The notes beneath the pieces are model-generated. The model saw only the letters and a list, made by a program, of their open reading frames with translations. It did not search any database and was not told where the DNA came from. A DNA stretch of 44,473 bases from Patescibacteria group bacterium (lineage in GTDB: Bacteria > Patescibacteriota > Patescibacteriia > UBA2196), in contig JAQTPI010000008.1 in assembly GCA_028748975.1 (NCBI GenBank), positions 1 to 44,473 on the forward strand, given 5' to 3'. The translations under genes were made by a program, and so were the position numbers. Shown piece after piece: positions 13,436 through 22,232 of the stretch (position 1 is its first letter; each line of letters begins with the position of its first letter).

Positions 13436-13537
13436 GCGGAATAACTAATGAATAACGAATAATGAAGAATGAAAAATGACTAATGCTGTTCATTATTCAC
13501 TATTCACTTTTCATTATTCACTATTCACTAATTATTA
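13436..13537. repeat. AT-rich tandem word array upstream of pilB
   Basis: Repeats of AATGAATAACGAATAATG-like words in the first half and their inverse (CATTATTCACTATTCAC) in the second half, making a long imperfect inverted repeat. Confidence 0.75.
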
Positions 13538-13557
13538 TACCCCAAAATCCGCGAAAT

Positions 13558-13595
13558 AAAAAACAGACCTGCGCGATTGAAGCGCGAAGGCCTGG
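13558..13595 (-). terminator. Terminator of the 13624-14298 gene
   Basis: AGACCTGCGCG and CGCGAAGGCCT arms around ATTGAAG, T-rich on the minus strand. Confidence 0.7.
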
Positions 13596-13623
13596 ATGAT
13601 TAAGAGTGTTTTTTGAGAGCGAA

Positions 13624-14298
13624 CTATTTTAAATCGCAGAAACAAAGAAGATAATCGTTATTATATAAATAAACAGACTCATCAGCAACACCAACCTTAA
13701 ACCACCAAGTTTTGTGGATAGATGTATAAACCCGAGATATTGACGGCATATAGCAGAAACCACTAATGGAAAGTATTCGACTATCCTCAGGAAACCTTTC
13801 CTTTTCAAGTTCCCAAGCGAGAGCCAATCCGTGTGCGCCAGTATAATAAGCGCCCAGTGTCTGATAGGTTTTCAAACAATCAGACAGCGGCACTGATCTA
13901 TTACCGACAATACCAATAATGTGAACGAGGTAGGTTTTCCCGGGAATAAGCCGATGACTCGTTTTTGCAAAATTCTCATCTGTAATTTCGTTATCAAAAA
14001 AATCGAAATCTTTCCGAGATTTGTATTTTAAATTCATCAGCTGGGTTTCGAATACATAGTCAATCGGCACCGTAAGTTCAAAGGATTCTATTCTACGAAA
14101 AAACTTTTGGTCGAGAATAATAAATTTCGAAGCGGTGCGGGTCGCCGGTGACATCCCCATAATTTTTTGATAGGCGTTATTTATCTCCTCAAGCGCTAAC
14201 ATGGGGTCGCACGTATCCGCTAAGACAAGTTCATTAACCTTGGCTTGCAGCTTAAACAGCCGCAGTCTTGCCTCGTCTACATCTTTACCATTACTCAT
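13624..14298 (-). CDS. Protein of unknown function (224 aa)
   Basis: Start ATG 14298 (MSNGKDVDEARLRL), chosen for the GGAGG six bases upstream; the longer frame would cross the promoter. Sequence: an N-terminal helix (EARLRLFKLQAKVNELVLAD), a KFIILDQKFFRRIESFELTVPIDY segment, RLIPGKTYLVHIIGIVGNRSVPL, then a C-terminal globular part rich in aromatic residues ending YLLCFCDLK. No membrane helix or known motif. It has its own promoter and terminator, like the other Shine-Dalgarno-led orphan genes. Function unknown. Confidence 0.65.
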   Translation of the reverse strand: MSNGKDVDEARLRLFKLQAKVNELVLADTCDPMLALEEINNAYQKIMGMSPATRTASKFIILDQKFFRRIESFELTVPIDYVFETQLMNLKYKSRKDFDFFDNEITDENFAKTSHRLIPGKTYLVHIIGIVGNRSVPLSDCLKTYQTLGAYYTGAHGLALAWELEKERFPEDSRILSISGFCYMPSISRVYTSIHKTWWFKVGVADESVYLYNNDYLLCFCDLK

Positions 14299-14387
14299 GG
14301 CTTCCTCCAAAAATGAATTGTACTGCCCGTTACTCACGGACATTTTCCGGAAGCTGCCGGACCAGCGCAAGGATTCTTGCTGCTTCC

Positions 14388-14415
14388 ATTCTAGCAAATC
14401 TGTATTCTTTGTCAA
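14388..14415 (-). promoter_or_regulatory. Promoter TTGACA-N16-TAGAAT (extended TGC)
   Basis: The -35 is at 14410-14415 and the -10 at 14388-14393. Serves the 224-aa unknown gene. Confidence 0.8.
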
Positions 14416-14420
14416 CTGGC

Positions 14421-14508
14421 GTTTATCCGCCTTCGCCCAAAGCGACCCTATTGGACTACGGCGGATAAACTTCCAATTCTTGCCCGTTGGCAAGATAATA
14501 TTTTTTTG
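14421..14508. repeat. GTTTATCCGCC...GGCGGATAAAC two-hairpin repeat, copy 1
   Basis: Inner AGCGACCC block; the second hairpin is CTTGCCCGTTGGCAAG. Other copies at 22030-22110 and 33040-33102. It lies just upstream of a promoter. Confidence 0.85.
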
Positions 14509-14533
14509 ATCCCGGGTCACAGCACGGGATAAC
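14509..14533. repeat. Short GATCCCGGGTCAC...GGGAT hairpin
   Basis: Small inverted repeat (CCCG...CGGG) resembling the end modules of the GTCATCCCGGG family. Confidence 0.5.
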
Positions 14534-14540
14534 AAACAAA

Positions 14541-14583
14541 TAAAAAAATCCGCCTCCGATGAACAGAATGTTATCGGAGACGG
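14541..14583 (-). terminator. Terminator of the coiled-coil gene
   Basis: CCGCCTCCGAT and ATCGGAGACGG arms with a T run on the minus strand. Confidence 0.8.
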
Positions 14584-14604
14584 CTGCTATAGATTTTTTA
14601 ATTT

Positions 14605-14988
14605 TTACGCTCCGGCTGGCCGGACCTCTAAAATCTTAATCCTCTTTTCGTGATTATCAAGAACTTCGGCGTGCTCGCGGTAAGAAACGGTATGCGCCGC
14701 GGTTTCTTCTTCTGTATTTTTAAAAACTTTCATCGCGCCGTCAATGTGATTTATCACTTCATCAAACCTGCCATCCAAGGCATCAATTTTTTCATCCAAA
14801 GTGCTAACTTTTTCATTCAAATTAAAAACCTTATCCTCCAGACGATTAATCTCGGACTTAAAACTTGTTGACAGTTTTTCATCTAATCCATTTATTTCCT
14901 GCTTCAGATCGTCTTTGGTGGGATAGTTGGACAACACCACCTTCAGATCGTCTTTGGTCGCTAAATTTTCAAAATTTATATTATCCAT
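14605..14988 (-). CDS. Small coiled-coil protein
   Basis: 127 aa. Residues 10-35 contain two TKDDLK repeats, followed by a long heptad region (about 35-80, LDEKLSTSF..., LEDKVFNLNEKVSTLDEKIDALDGRFDEV) and a C-terminal helix (LDNHEKRIKILE). Similar short proteins with TKDDL/LDEK heptads are common next to membrane or mobile genes, but have no assigned function. It starts six bases downstream of the membrane-protein gene, so the two are probably one operon. No Shine-Dalgarno sequence, no signal peptide. Confidence 0.75.
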   Translation of the reverse strand: MDNINFENLATKDDLKVVLSNYPTKDDLKQEINGLDEKLSTSFKSEINRLEDKVFNLNEKVSTLDEKIDALDGRFDEVINHIDGAMKVFKNTEEETAAHTVSYREHAEVLDNHEKRIKILEVRPAGA

Positions 14989-14993
14989 GAAAA

Positions 14994-15989
14994 TTATTTT
15001 ACATCAGATTGTTTATTAAGTAAACCAGAACCGACCAGGCGCATGATTTTCGGCAGGACTTCGCCTTCGGAAATTCGGACAAAAAGAATGGTCCAGGTGG
15101 TGTGGCGGAAAACCGAACTTAGGGCCGCCACCCAAATTATCCAGAGAATCGCGGCCAAGGTCAAAATTACAAAAATAATTAAATTCAAACCGGCCAAACC
15201 AATGGCGCCCAAAATGGCATAAACCAAAAGCAGAACAAAAATACCAACTAATAAAACTATGACGGTTAGGACATCGGCCAAGAAAAGCACGATGGCCATT
15301 TCAATGGAAACCAGCCAATTTTTTTTGAATAAATTCCAACCGGCTTTAATCGCAGTGCCAGTGCTCACGCCATCATTCAACATATACATCAAAGCGTAGC
15401 GGAAAAGGAAATAGACAAAAAGGGCAAAAATTATGGAGGCAATAAAAGAAGCGATGATGAAAACTGACTGGCTCCAATCAACGCCACGAGCCACAAAAAT
15501 CAAGGCGAAAGGCAGGCCCAAAACAAACCAAACCACGCCAATGGAAACGCGCGTCAAAAGATTCAGCCATAAAGTTTTCCAAAATTTGGCGTTGCCGATT
15601 TTGACCAAAGCGCCAAAACTGGTTTTCTGTTTTTTATAAATCTTGTAAGCGCCGGAAAAAAGAGCGGCCTGTGACACAAGCGCCAGCCACAAAAGGAAAA
15701 TTCCCAAAACTACAAAAAGCAAAAGCAGAAGACCATTGCCCAAAGTGAAATTGGTAAAAAACGCGCCAAAACTGGGCCAAAAAACTTTCCAACCATCAAC
15801 CAAATAAGCTTCGCGCAGAGTGGTTAAAAAATTACTCAAATCAAAAAGGCGGGGATATTTGTCGACCACTAAATTGACCACGCGGTCGGTCTCCAAAACA
15901 GCGGCAAAAAGTCCGAAAAACCACAAAAATTTGGTTTGCCACATAATTTTTAAGGCCTGGCGCATGATGGCGCGATAGATTGAACTCAT
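14994..15989 (-). CDS. Polytopic membrane protein of unknown function
   Basis: 331 aa with about six membrane segments. It begins MSSIYRAIMRQALKIMWQTKFLWFFGLFAAVL, a pattern seen in CPR membrane proteins related to the membrane domain of glycerophosphodiester phosphodiesterases. Two very hydrophobic stretches in the second half (about 230-300) are likely paired helices. There is no catalytic domain or signature, so no enzymatic role can be claimed. First gene of a probable pair with the coiled-coil gene. No Shine-Dalgarno sequence. Confidence 0.75.
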   Translation of the reverse strand: MSSIYRAIMRQALKIMWQTKFLWFFGLFAAVLETDRVVNLVVDKYPRLFDLSNFLTTLREAYLVDGWKVFWPSFGAFFTNFTLGNGLLLLLFVVLGIFLLWLALVSQAALFSGAYKIYKKQKTSFGALVKIGNAKFWKTLWLNLLTRVSIGVVWFVLGLPFALIFVARGVDWSQSVFIIASFIASIIFALFVYFLFRYALMYMLNDGVSTGTAIKAGWNLFKKNWLVSIEMAIVLFLADVLTVIVLLVGIFVLLLVYAILGAIGLAGLNLIIFVILTLAAILWIIWVAALSSVFRHTTWTILFVRISEGEVLPKIMRLVGSGLLNKQSDVK

Positions 15990-16073
15990 ATATTTTTAAA
16001 GTGCCATGACCCAAAGCATCGGCTAAAAAACCGAGTTTGGAAGCATGGGGATTAAATTATAGTTTCGTTTTAC

Positions 16074-16168
16074 GTTAGACGGCATCGCGGCTCGTATCGG
16101 TAATCGTCAGTCGTAATACGACCGTAAAACGAAACCGTATGACGATACGGGTGGCGACGCCATATAAC
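16074..16168. repeat. Palindromic repeat with GACGGCATCGCGGC and CGATACGGG arms, copy 1
   Basis: Begins GTTAGACGGCATCGCGGC and ends CGACGCCATATAAC, with inner TCGTATCGG and CGATACGGG arms. A second copy is at 24966-25056. It fills most of the gap between ftsH and the membrane-protein gene. Confidence 0.85.
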
Positions 16169-16178
16169 GACTAACAAT

Positions 16179-18008
16179 TTATTTTTTCCCGACAATCGCT
16201 TCAAACTCTTCTTTTTCCAGCGTTTCTTTTTCCAACAAAGCGTTCGCAATTTTATCCAGCATAACTTTCTCTGTTTTTATTATATCACAACTCTTGGCAT
16301 AGGCGTTAATGATTAAATTATCCACCTCCTTATCAATGGCCTGGGCGGTTTTTTCCGAGTAGTCGCGCTGTTCGGAAATTTCGCGGCCCAAAAAGATTAA
16401 TTCTTCGCGGTCGCCAAAAGTGCGCGGCGGAAGTTTTTCACTCATGCCAAATTCGGTGACCAAGCTTCTGGCCAAATTGGTGGCGCGTTTAAGGTCAGAG
16501 GTGGCGCCGGTCGTCACTTCGCCAAAGACAGTTTTTTCCGAAGCATGGCCGGCGAGCAAAACGGAAAGCTCATCAATAAAGTAAGAACGGGTGTGCATGT
16601 GTTTGTCTTCGCTCGGCACTTTAAAAGTATACCCACCGGCTGTGCCGCGCGAGATAATGGAAACTTTATGCACCGGGTCGGCGTTGGGCAATTTATGCGC
16701 CAAAAGCGCATGACCGGCTTCGTGGTAGGCAGTGATTTTTTTCTCTTTTTCGTTTAAGACGCGCGAACGGCGTTCCGGCCCGAGCATAACTTTTTCAATG
16801 CTTTCCAAAACTTCGTCCAAAGAAATTTTCTTTTTATTTCTCTTGGCAGTTAAAATGGCGGCTTCATTCAAAAGGTTGGCCAAATCCGCGCCGGAGAACC
16901 CGGGCGTGCGTTCGGCCACGCGATGCAAGTCCACATCTTTATTCAAGGGTTTGTTTTGCGCGTGAACTTTCAGAATTTCCACGCGGTCATTCATGTCCGG
17001 CAGATCAACTACGACGCGGCGGTCAAAACGGCCGGGACGCAAGAGTGCCGAATCCAAAACATCAGGACGATTGGTGGCAGCCAAAATGACGACGCCGGCG
17101 TTGGTTTCAAAACCATCCATTTCCACGAGTATTTGATTTAAAGTTTGTTCGCGCTCGTCATGAGAACCGCCAAGCCCGGCGCCGCGCTGGCGGCCGATGG
17201 CGTCAAGTTCATCAATAAAAATTATGCAAGGCGCGTTTTTCTTGGCTTTTTGAAAAAGAGAACGGACGCGAGAAGCGCCGACACCAACAAACATTTCCAC
17301 AAATTCCGAACCGGAAACATTGAAAAAGGGCACGCCGGCTTCGCCGGAAACAGCTTTGGCGAGCAGGGTTTTACCAGTACCGGCCGGGCCAACCAAAAGA
17401 ACACCGCGCGGAATTTTGGCGCCGACTTCGGTAAATTTTTTAGGATTGCTTAAAAATTCCACCACTTCCACCAGTTCCTGTTTGGCTTCTTTAGCGCCGG
17501 CGACATCTTTGAAAGTTGTTTTGGGTTTTTTATCTTTTTTATTTTTTTTGTCGTCTTCCGCGCTGGCGGTGTCCTGGCCAAAACCCATGGCGCGATTATT
17601 CATGCCTTGGACTTGGCGCGCCATCAGCCAGAAAAAACCGATGATGAAAAGCAGAGGAATTAGAGACGGCAAAAGAATACCAAGCCAGCCGCTTAGACCA
17701 GAGTCGGTTTTCACTTCCACTTTTAAATCTTTAATTTTGTCAGCCGGCACGTCATAATTTTTCAAAAGCTCGGCCAAGGAATCGGCGGTTTCTTTCTTGG
17801 TGGTGAATTTTTCATTGTCAGCGGTGGTGAATTCCAAAGAAGAATCTTTGACCGTAACTTGAGTTACTTCCCCATTTCTGACTTTGGCGACAAAATCGGA
17901 AATTCCAATTTCTTTGACCGTTTTATTATTATTTTGATACAAAGAAAAAAACGCGGCCAAGGCCAAAAAAATTACAACGATAATAATAAGATTTTTGAGT
18001 GTCTTCAT
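16179..18008 (-). CDS. ftsH: ATP-dependent zinc metalloprotease FtsH
   Basis: 609 aa from ATG 18008 ([14 protein letters not shown]); the longer frame passes through repeat DNA. Membrane protease of quality control. Two membrane helices (about 6-24 and 108-129) flank the periplasmic FtsH-extracellular domain. The AAA+ module follows: Walker A GPAGTGKT (207-214), pore loop FVGVG, Walker B IIFIDE (262-267), an SRH-type [17 protein letters not shown] stretch, and the zinc protease HEAGH (429-433). A Lys/Asp-rich linker is at 150-165. No Shine-Dalgarno sequence. Length is typical. A palindromic repeat lies 13 bases before the start. Confidence 0.97.
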   Translation of the reverse strand: MKTLKNLIIIVVIFLALAAFFSLYQNNNKTVKEIGISDFVAKVRNGEVTQVTVKDSSLEFTTADNEKFTTKKETADSLAELLKNYDVPADKIKDLKVEVKTDSGLSGWLGILLPSLIPLLFIIGFFWLMARQVQGMNNRAMGFGQDTASAEDDKKNKKDKKPKTTFKDVAGAKEAKQELVEVVEFLSNPKKFTEVGAKIPRGVLLVGPAGTGKTLLAKAVSGEAGVPFFNVSGSEFVEMFVGVGASRVRSLFQKAKKNAPCIIFIDELDAIGRQRGAGLGGSHDEREQTLNQILVEMDGFETNAGVVILAATNRPDVLDSALLRPGRFDRRVVVDLPDMNDRVEILKVHAQNKPLNKDVDLHRVAERTPGFSGADLANLLNEAAILTAKRNKKKISLDEVLESIEKVMLGPERRSRVLNEKEKKITAYHEAGHALLAHKLPNADPVHKVSIISRGTAGGYTFKVPSEDKHMHTRSYFIDELSVLLAGHASEKTVFGEVTTGATSDLKRATNLARSLVTEFGMSEKLPPRTFGDREELIFLGREISEQRDYSEKTAQAIDKEVDNLIINAYAKSCDIIKTEKVMLDKIANALLEKETLEKEEFEAIVGKK

Positions 18009-18020
18009 GTAGTACTTTTT

Positions 18021-18083
18021 GTCATCCCGGGCTTGACCCGGGATCCACTCATTATTCTGGATCCCAGCTTTCGCTGGGATGAC
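18021..18083. repeat. GTCATCCCGGG...GGGATGAC palindromic repeat in the ftsH leader
   Basis: GTCATCCCGGGCTTGACCCGGG hairpin followed by a CCCAGCTTTCGCTGGG hairpin. Same family and same position relative to the start codon as the copy before leuS. Confidence 0.9.
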
Positions 18084-18131
18084 ATAAATATTAATTGTTT
18101 TAATTATAGAACAAAAAAAGAAAAAAGACAA

Positions 18132-18160
18132 GAAAAAACCCCACCTCGCGAGAGATGGGG
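18132..18160 (-). terminator. Terminator of the 18191-20110 gene
   Basis: CCCCACCTC-GCGA-GAGATGGGG hairpin with a T run on the minus strand. Confidence 0.8.
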
Positions 18161-18190
18161 CTGAAACAAAATTGATTGATGTTTATTTTT

Positions 18191-20110
18191 TTATTTCTGT
18201 TTTTCCAAAAATTTCTCCAGATCGTCGGGATTGGCTTTTTTCAGACGACTGTCTTGGAGAAGATCACTGCGTCGTTCCTCCTGCTTGAGGCGGTCCACTT
18301 CACCCTTAACCTCTCCCTTGTTTTTAAGATAGCGTGCCTGCGCCGGGCTTTCGTCCGACAGCACAAATGAAGGAATATCAAAGGTCTGGCAAGTGATTAC
18401 TTTTTCCTTAGTATCAAGATAAGTTATCGCGACTTCTTCCCCGACAGCAACGAACGGCGCCTTTGGAGTTTTTTCGTAGCTGTAGACGACCTGAAAAATT
18501 TTATTGGCGCCAGCCACAGCAAAGGGAAAGATTTGTTGCTGGCCTTGAAGCATGGGCTGGCCAACGCGGACGACCTTGCCTCTAAGGGAAATGGTCGCCA
18601 ACTTACCACCGACGGGGGCAAGCACACTGCCTGGAGCCGAATTTACTTTGGCCCGATAATTGCTGATTGCCTCTTCCAGTGTGTTACCTTTGGCATTGAT
18701 TTCATAGTTTTCCATGGAAACCAGAGAAACGCCTTTGAACTGGCCAGCATAAACCATGGGAATAACATATGTCAAGGTGCCATATAAATTACATGGCACC
18801 AGTTCCGTCGGTTCGTAGCCGGTAAAATTGTTCCACAAGGACAGTGCGGTTTCGTATGCCTTTGCTTCGGTCACGCCCTTGGCTTTGTAAAACGTGGCTT
18901 TGTCCAATCGGGAATCGATCAAAATGAAGCCGGTCAAGGCGTGGTCCTCGGAATTGGTACTGGTAAAGCCCGAAAACCACTGACAATAGCCGTCTTTGCT
19001 GTAGGTCAAAAACCAACCAGGAGTCGGCACCTGGCTTTTATCATTATGCAAGAAATTATACCACCAGCTGGAATGAACATATTCGCCCCATTTCTTGGCC
19101 TGGAAATCAAGCACGTCAAGGGGCTGAATGCGGTCAATCCAGACGGGCGCTTCATTGATCGAATAATATTTGTTTTCTCCGGTTTGGAGATTGAGAACTA
19201 CCACGCCCTTGGTGCGCAGGCCGGAATAGCCGGTCGTTCTTTCCAAAACCGAGACGGTATAGTACGGGTTCCAGTTGTCGTCGACCTCGAACGTCCAGTC
19301 GTCCAGAACCATGTTCATATAGCCGTTGTAACGCAGATAACGGTCAGCGCGGTATTCATAACAGGCGGAATTCAAGTACTTGATATGGATTTCCTGACCC
19401 TGTTTGTTGACCTGCACGGCCTGCGCATCCTGAAAAGGATCTTGCGCAGAAACACGCAGATAACCGGGGACCTGTTTGTCCTGACGCCACTTCAACCAGC
19501 CATGAAATTCCAGCGGGTAAATCCACCAGAGTTGTCCGTCGATGTACTGCTTGGTCGCTTTGCCAATTTTGTAGCGGGAACCGGGGACGGCATAGCCCGT
19601 AACCTTAAAACCGCTCAAAGCACTGTTGGCTTTCACATCTGCCGAAACCTCGGGAACCAGACAGATGAAGGCGGGGTCCATTGGTTCGATGGTCTGGGAC
19701 AGATCGCCTTTTGGCTGGGCCACCGTGCCGATGAGTTTGGCTTTTTTCTCATACTGAAAGATATCCGTCTGCTGAAAGAACCAAGCGATGATGATGATAT
19801 AAAGAAGATACCCAATGGAAATAATGAGTCCGGGTGAAGCACCCTTGGCCGATTCATAATTGTTAGATGAAGCGCCAATGATGGCGCCAATGATGGCGCC
19901 GAAAAAGATGGATCCGAAAAGTGGGCCAGGGCCATATATGCCAATAGCCGCCCCCCATTGAATCCAGTAAAGCAAAAGCCAGTAACCAATGGCGCAAAAA
20001 AAGCCAATGGTGGCTGTTCTGGTTTTGTGTTCACCCGTCATGAGGGCGCCAACGAGTGAGAGTCCAAACACAGAACCGAGTGCGACGATGAAAGAGATCA
20101 AAAGATACAT
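18191..20110 (-). CDS. Large membrane-anchored protein of unknown function (639 aa)
   Basis: The N-terminal about 120 residues hold four hydrophobic helices (1-25, 36-58, 62-80, 92-113). A long soluble part follows (about 125-600), rich in Trp/Tyr, including WWIYPLEFHGWLKWRQ, YLRVSAQDPFQDA, and VLNLQTGENKYYSI. Near the C-terminus is a beta-rich 470-590 section (GKLATISLRGKVVRVG...), then a charged helix. I do not recognise the family. A GGAGG ribosome site, own promoter (20260-20288), a leader hairpin and a terminator mark it as an independent unit. It is visibly GC-richer than its neighbours, as is the next gene, so recent acquisition is possible. Confidence 0.7.
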   Translation of the reverse strand: MYLLISFIVALGSVFGLSLVGALMTGEHKTRTATIGFFCAIGYWLLLYWIQWGAAIGIYGPGPLFGSIFFGAIIGAIIGASSNNYESAKGASPGLIISIGYLLYIIIIAWFFQQTDIFQYEKKAKLIGTVAQPKGDLSQTIEPMDPAFICLVPEVSADVKANSALSGFKVTGYAVPGSRYKIGKATKQYIDGQLWWIYPLEFHGWLKWRQDKQVPGYLRVSAQDPFQDAQAVQVNKQGQEIHIKYLNSACYEYRADRYLRYNGYMNMVLDDWTFEVDDNWNPYYTVSVLERTTGYSGLRTKGVVVLNLQTGENKYYSINEAPVWIDRIQPLDVLDFQAKKWGEYVHSSWWYNFLHNDKSQVPTPGWFLTYSKDGYCQWFSGFTSTNSEDHALTGFILIDSRLDKATFYKAKGVTEAKAYETALSLWNNFTGYEPTELVPCNLYGTLTYVIPMVYAGQFKGVSLVSMENYEINAKGNTLEEAISNYRAKVNSAPGSVLAPVGGKLATISLRGKVVRVGQPMLQGQQQIFPFAVAGANKIFQVVYSYEKTPKAPFVAVGEEVAITYLDTKEKVITCQTFDIPSFVLSDESPAQARYLKNKGEVKGEVDRLKQEERRSDLLQDSRLKKANPDDLEKFLEKQK

Positions 20111-20161
20111 GAGTGTTCCTCCTTTTTAAACGGTTTACCTGCATTTAAAACACCAACAACG

Positions 20162-20179
20162 AGAGATTACTTAATCTCT
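20162..20179 (-). promoter_or_regulatory. Leader hairpin of the 18191-20110 gene
   Basis: Perfect eight-pair AGAGATTA/TAATCTCT stem with a two-base loop, in the untranslated leader between promoter and start. Confidence 0.55.
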
Positions 20180-20259
20180 GTTTAAAACCTCCTTTCTTGG
20201 ATGGATTATGAAAGATTTGATATTTTTGCTTAATTTACCGCTTTTTACGGTAATAATAA

Positions 20260-20288
20260 ATTATAGCAAACTCTGAAAAACTTGTCAA
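20260..20288 (-). promoter_or_regulatory. Promoter TTGACA-N17-TATAAT (extended TGC)
   Basis: The -35 is at 20283-20288 and the -10 at 20260-20265. Consensus match at both hexamers. Leader of about 145 bases to the gene at 18191-20110. Confidence 0.9.
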
Positions 20289-20307
20289 GTTTGATTAATA
20301 ATTAAAT

Positions 20308-20341
20308 AAAAAAACGAGCCAAGCAGATGTTGCTTGGCTCG
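20308..20341 (-). terminator. Terminator of the 20367-21200 gene
   Basis: CGAGCCAAGCA-GATGT-TGCTTGGCTCG perfect hairpin with T run on the minus strand. Confidence 0.85.
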
Positions 20342-20366
20342 AACCCAAAGGTGTTTGGGTTTGGTG

Positions 20367-21200
20367 CTACTTTTCCTTGGCTTGGGCGACCAGGAATTCC
20401 GCCACGGCGGTGTAATCCAGCCGGTGCGAAACTTTGGCGTGAGTCCGGCGGCCGGGAACATAGAAGTTCTTGTAGCCGTAACGCTTACGGCTATACAAGC
20501 TCCTTTTGGCCGAGCCCAGCGATGACTGCCATGACCGCAGCATGGGCTTTGCCGATGCGATCTGCGGGCTCTTCATCGAAACGATGGCTCGGAGAGACAG
20601 GCTCAGCTGGTCCACGACATCCGCCATTATTTTCGTGTCGATGGCGGTGTTCCAGTCAACCTCGCTGCCAATGGCGGAGAGGATGTTCACCAAGTCGGCT
20701 TTCTGGCCGGCCTTGGCAGCCCGGATCATGTCCAGCAGCAGGGTTTCCAGACGCCCGGCTTTGCGCAGATTTGCCGCATTCTGCCGGCTGACTGATTCCC
20801 GCATTTTCCGCATTTCATCGTTTGCTTCGGCCTGGAGCGCCCGCGCCGTCGCCATGACGGTGGGCTTGCCGAGGCCTTGACCGGCCGTCTGCTCTTCGAT
20901 GCCGAATCCCTCCACTTCCACCTCGGGGTGGAAGTAATAGAGGTAGCGGGCGAATCTCGACGTATTCAGCGCGGTCTTGGTCATGCCGATTTCCACGGTC
21001 AGAGCCGAGCTTTTGGTGGAAAAGAGCGTGGACATCCGGTCCAGTCCTTCCACGACGCGCAGAATGGTGGCCAGGGCGCGTTCCACGCCCTTGGGGTCGC
21101 GATGGTCCACGAAAGCCTTGGGCATGGTCAGCTTCGGCACCTTGTTTGCCCACTTGACCAGCGTTCGCGTTTTCTCAACTGGTTTCGGTTGTTTCCTCAC
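20367..21200 (-). CDS. Basic, GC-rich protein of unknown function (277 aa)
   Basis: The start is taken as GTG 21200 (GTG AGG AAA CAA) because GGAGG lies about nine bases upstream; the longer frame uses a TTG without a ribosome site. Lys/Arg-rich ends, a helical middle (LATILRVVEGLDRMSTLFS; ARALQAEANDEMRKMRESVSR; LRKAGRLETLLLDMIRAAKA), and a Tyr/Arg-rich C-terminus (SLYSRKRYGYKNFYVPGRR). No known motif. It is clearly GC-richer than the surrounding genes. Own promoter with a consensus TTGACA and TATAAT, a 5' hairpin (21362-21380) and a terminator. Nucleic-acid binding is possible from the charge alone. Confidence 0.65.
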   Translation of the reverse strand: MRKQPKPVEKTRTLVKWANKVPKLTMPKAFVDHRDPKGVERALATILRVVEGLDRMSTLFSTKSSALTVEIGMTKTALNTSRFARYLYYFHPEVEVEGFGIEEQTAGQGLGKPTVMATARALQAEANDEMRKMRESVSRQNAANLRKAGRLETLLLDMIRAAKAGQKADLVNILSAIGSEVDWNTAIDTKIMADVVDQLSLSLRAIVSMKSPQIASAKPMLRSWQSSLGSAKRSLYSRKRYGYKNFYVPGRRTHAKVSHRLDYTAVAEFLVAQAKEK

Positions 21201-21361
21201 GGGTTGTTTCCTCCTTAATTTAGAGGGTTCTGCCAACGGTTTTTCATTTTTTCACCGCTGACGTTGGGTTGGAAAACTGACTATTTTTTGTGCTTTTTCA
21301 CCTCCCCTTTTTGGATTTTACAAGGATAAAAATCGGCTTAAATTACTGAAAAATGAGCCTT

Positions 21362-21380
21362 TTTGAAGTTAACCTTCAAA
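21362..21380 (-). promoter_or_regulatory. 5' hairpin in the leader of the 20367-21200 gene
   Basis: TTTGAAG-TTAAC-CTTCAAA stem just after the expected transcription start; could stabilise the mRNA. Confidence 0.45.
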
Positions 21381-21392
21381 GGTCATTAATTC

Positions 21393-21420
21393 ATTATAGC
21401 AAACTCATAGGATTTGTCAA
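21393..21420 (-). promoter_or_regulatory. Promoter TTGACA-N16-TATAAT (extended TGC)
   Basis: The -35 is at 21415-21420 and the -10 at 21393-21398. Serves the basic 277-aa protein. Confidence 0.9.
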
Positions 21421-21477
21421 GAGGACAACTTTTAATTAAAAATTGGTGAAAAATAGTCCTTTTTCTGTCTTTGATTT

Positions 21478-21948
21478 TCAATCAGGATAACGCATGTAAG
21501 GAACGCATTTTTGATCCACGAAATCTCTGATTAAATGCGCAACTAACACACTAAGGTGGCAATTATATCTGTTTTTAACCTCGCCCGGCGGGGTGTGGTC
21601 AAAATAATATCCTATTTCTTCACTGAGAAGTTTACAAACCATATCTACTAAAAAATTTGCTGTACTTGAATACAAATTGTCGTTATAACTGTTTTTTTCA
21701 GTAAATTGATTTAAAATTTGTCCGTTTTTATTAAACACCGCCATAATAATAATTTTTTCTTTAAGCAAATGTTCGGGTTGAATAATTAAACCAAACTTGG
21801 CGCTGACTGCCACTTCTTTTTGGATGACATCCAAAATATAGTAGATTTGGTTGCCTGACAAAAAACAGAAGTTTTTATTTTGCCAAAACCATTCAGCTTC
21901 TTTTTGGCGCTGGCGCGAATCTAGAAATTTTTGGATTATTTTTAACAT
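21478..21948 (-). CDS. Protein of unknown function (156 aa)
   Basis: ATG 21948 is preceded by AGGAGG at a suitable distance. The N-terminal basic helix (MLKIIQKFLDSRQRQKEAEWF) is followed by an alpha/beta pattern (FGLIIQPEHLLKEKIIIMAVFNKNGQ) and a helical C-terminal half (STANFLVDMVCKLLSEEIGYYFD, LSVLVAHLIRDFVDQKC). No signal peptide and no recognised motif. Promoter at 21998-22025. AT-rich, unlike its two downstream neighbours. Function unknown. Confidence 0.65.
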   Translation of the reverse strand: MLKIIQKFLDSRQRQKEAEWFWQNKNFCFLSGNQIYYILDVIQKEVAVSAKFGLIIQPEHLLKEKIIIMAVFNKNGQILNQFTEKNSYNDNLYSSTANFLVDMVCKLLSEEIGYYFDHTPPGEVKNRYNCHLSVLVAHLIRDFVDQKCVPYMRYPD

Positions 21949-21997
21949 CTAAATTACCTCCTGTTTCTGATAAATTAGGTTTTGAAAGGATTAGGTA

Positions 21998-22025
21998 ATC
22001 TTAGCAAATCTATAAAATTTGTCAA
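21998..22025 (-). promoter_or_regulatory. Promoter TTGACA-N16-TAAGAT (extended TGC)
   Basis: The -35 is at 22020-22025 and the -10 at 21998-22003. A GTTTATCCGCC repeat begins a few bases upstream, as at 14421. Confidence 0.8.
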
Positions 22026-22029
22026 GTTT

Positions 22030-22110
22030 GTTTATCCGCCTGCGTTCCCCAGCGACCCATTAGACACTTCGGCGGATAAACTTTTGGTTCTTGCCTGCGG
22101 GCAAGATAAT
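22030..22110. repeat. GTTTATCCGCC...GGCGGATAAAC two-hairpin repeat, copy 2
   Basis: Contains AGCGACCC and a CTTGCCTGCGGGCAAG hairpin, matching copy 1 at 14421-14508. Confidence 0.85.
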
Positions 22111-22117
22111 TTTTAAA

Positions 22118-22150
22118 CAAAAAGGCGGGCCGATGGACATCGGAGCGCCT
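22118..22150 (-). terminator. rpsA terminator (GGCCGATG/CATCGG hairpin)
   Basis: AGGCGGGCCGATG and CATCGGAGCGCCT arms (two mismatches) with T-rich sequence on the minus strand. Related to the leuS and gyrA terminators. Confidence 0.75.
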
Positions 22151-22232
22151 CTATAAATATTATTTCTTTATATTCTTAGTCTTTCATTTCTGGTTTTCCT
22201 TTGATACTTTGTTACTTTGTTACTCTATTATT

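Larger units (their letters stand above)
14299..14604. other. Gene-free stretch: promoter, two repeats and a terminator
   Basis: Holds the leader and promoter of the 13624-14298 gene, a GTTTATCCGCC/GGCGGATAAAC repeat (14421-14508), a CCCGGGTCACAGCACGGG piece (14509-14533) and the terminator of the coiled-coil gene. The long open frame across it is not coding in my reading. Confidence 0.7.

Noticed and set aside
13434-13493. A longer PilB start
   Set aside because: The added residues come from AT-rich tandem words; ATG 13433 fits the family better.
14299-14535. A longer start for the 224-aa protein (303 aa)
   Set aside because: It would cross a consensus promoter and a repeat, while ATG 14298 has a GGAGG site.
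18009-18131. An N-terminal extension of FtsH
   Set aside because: Encoded by the palindromic repeat at 18021-18083; the real membrane anchor begins at MKTLKNL (18008).
18941-19837. A 298-aa open frame on the plus strand opposite the 639-aa gene
   Set aside because: Shadow of the GC-rich gene on the other strand; no promoter or ribosome site.
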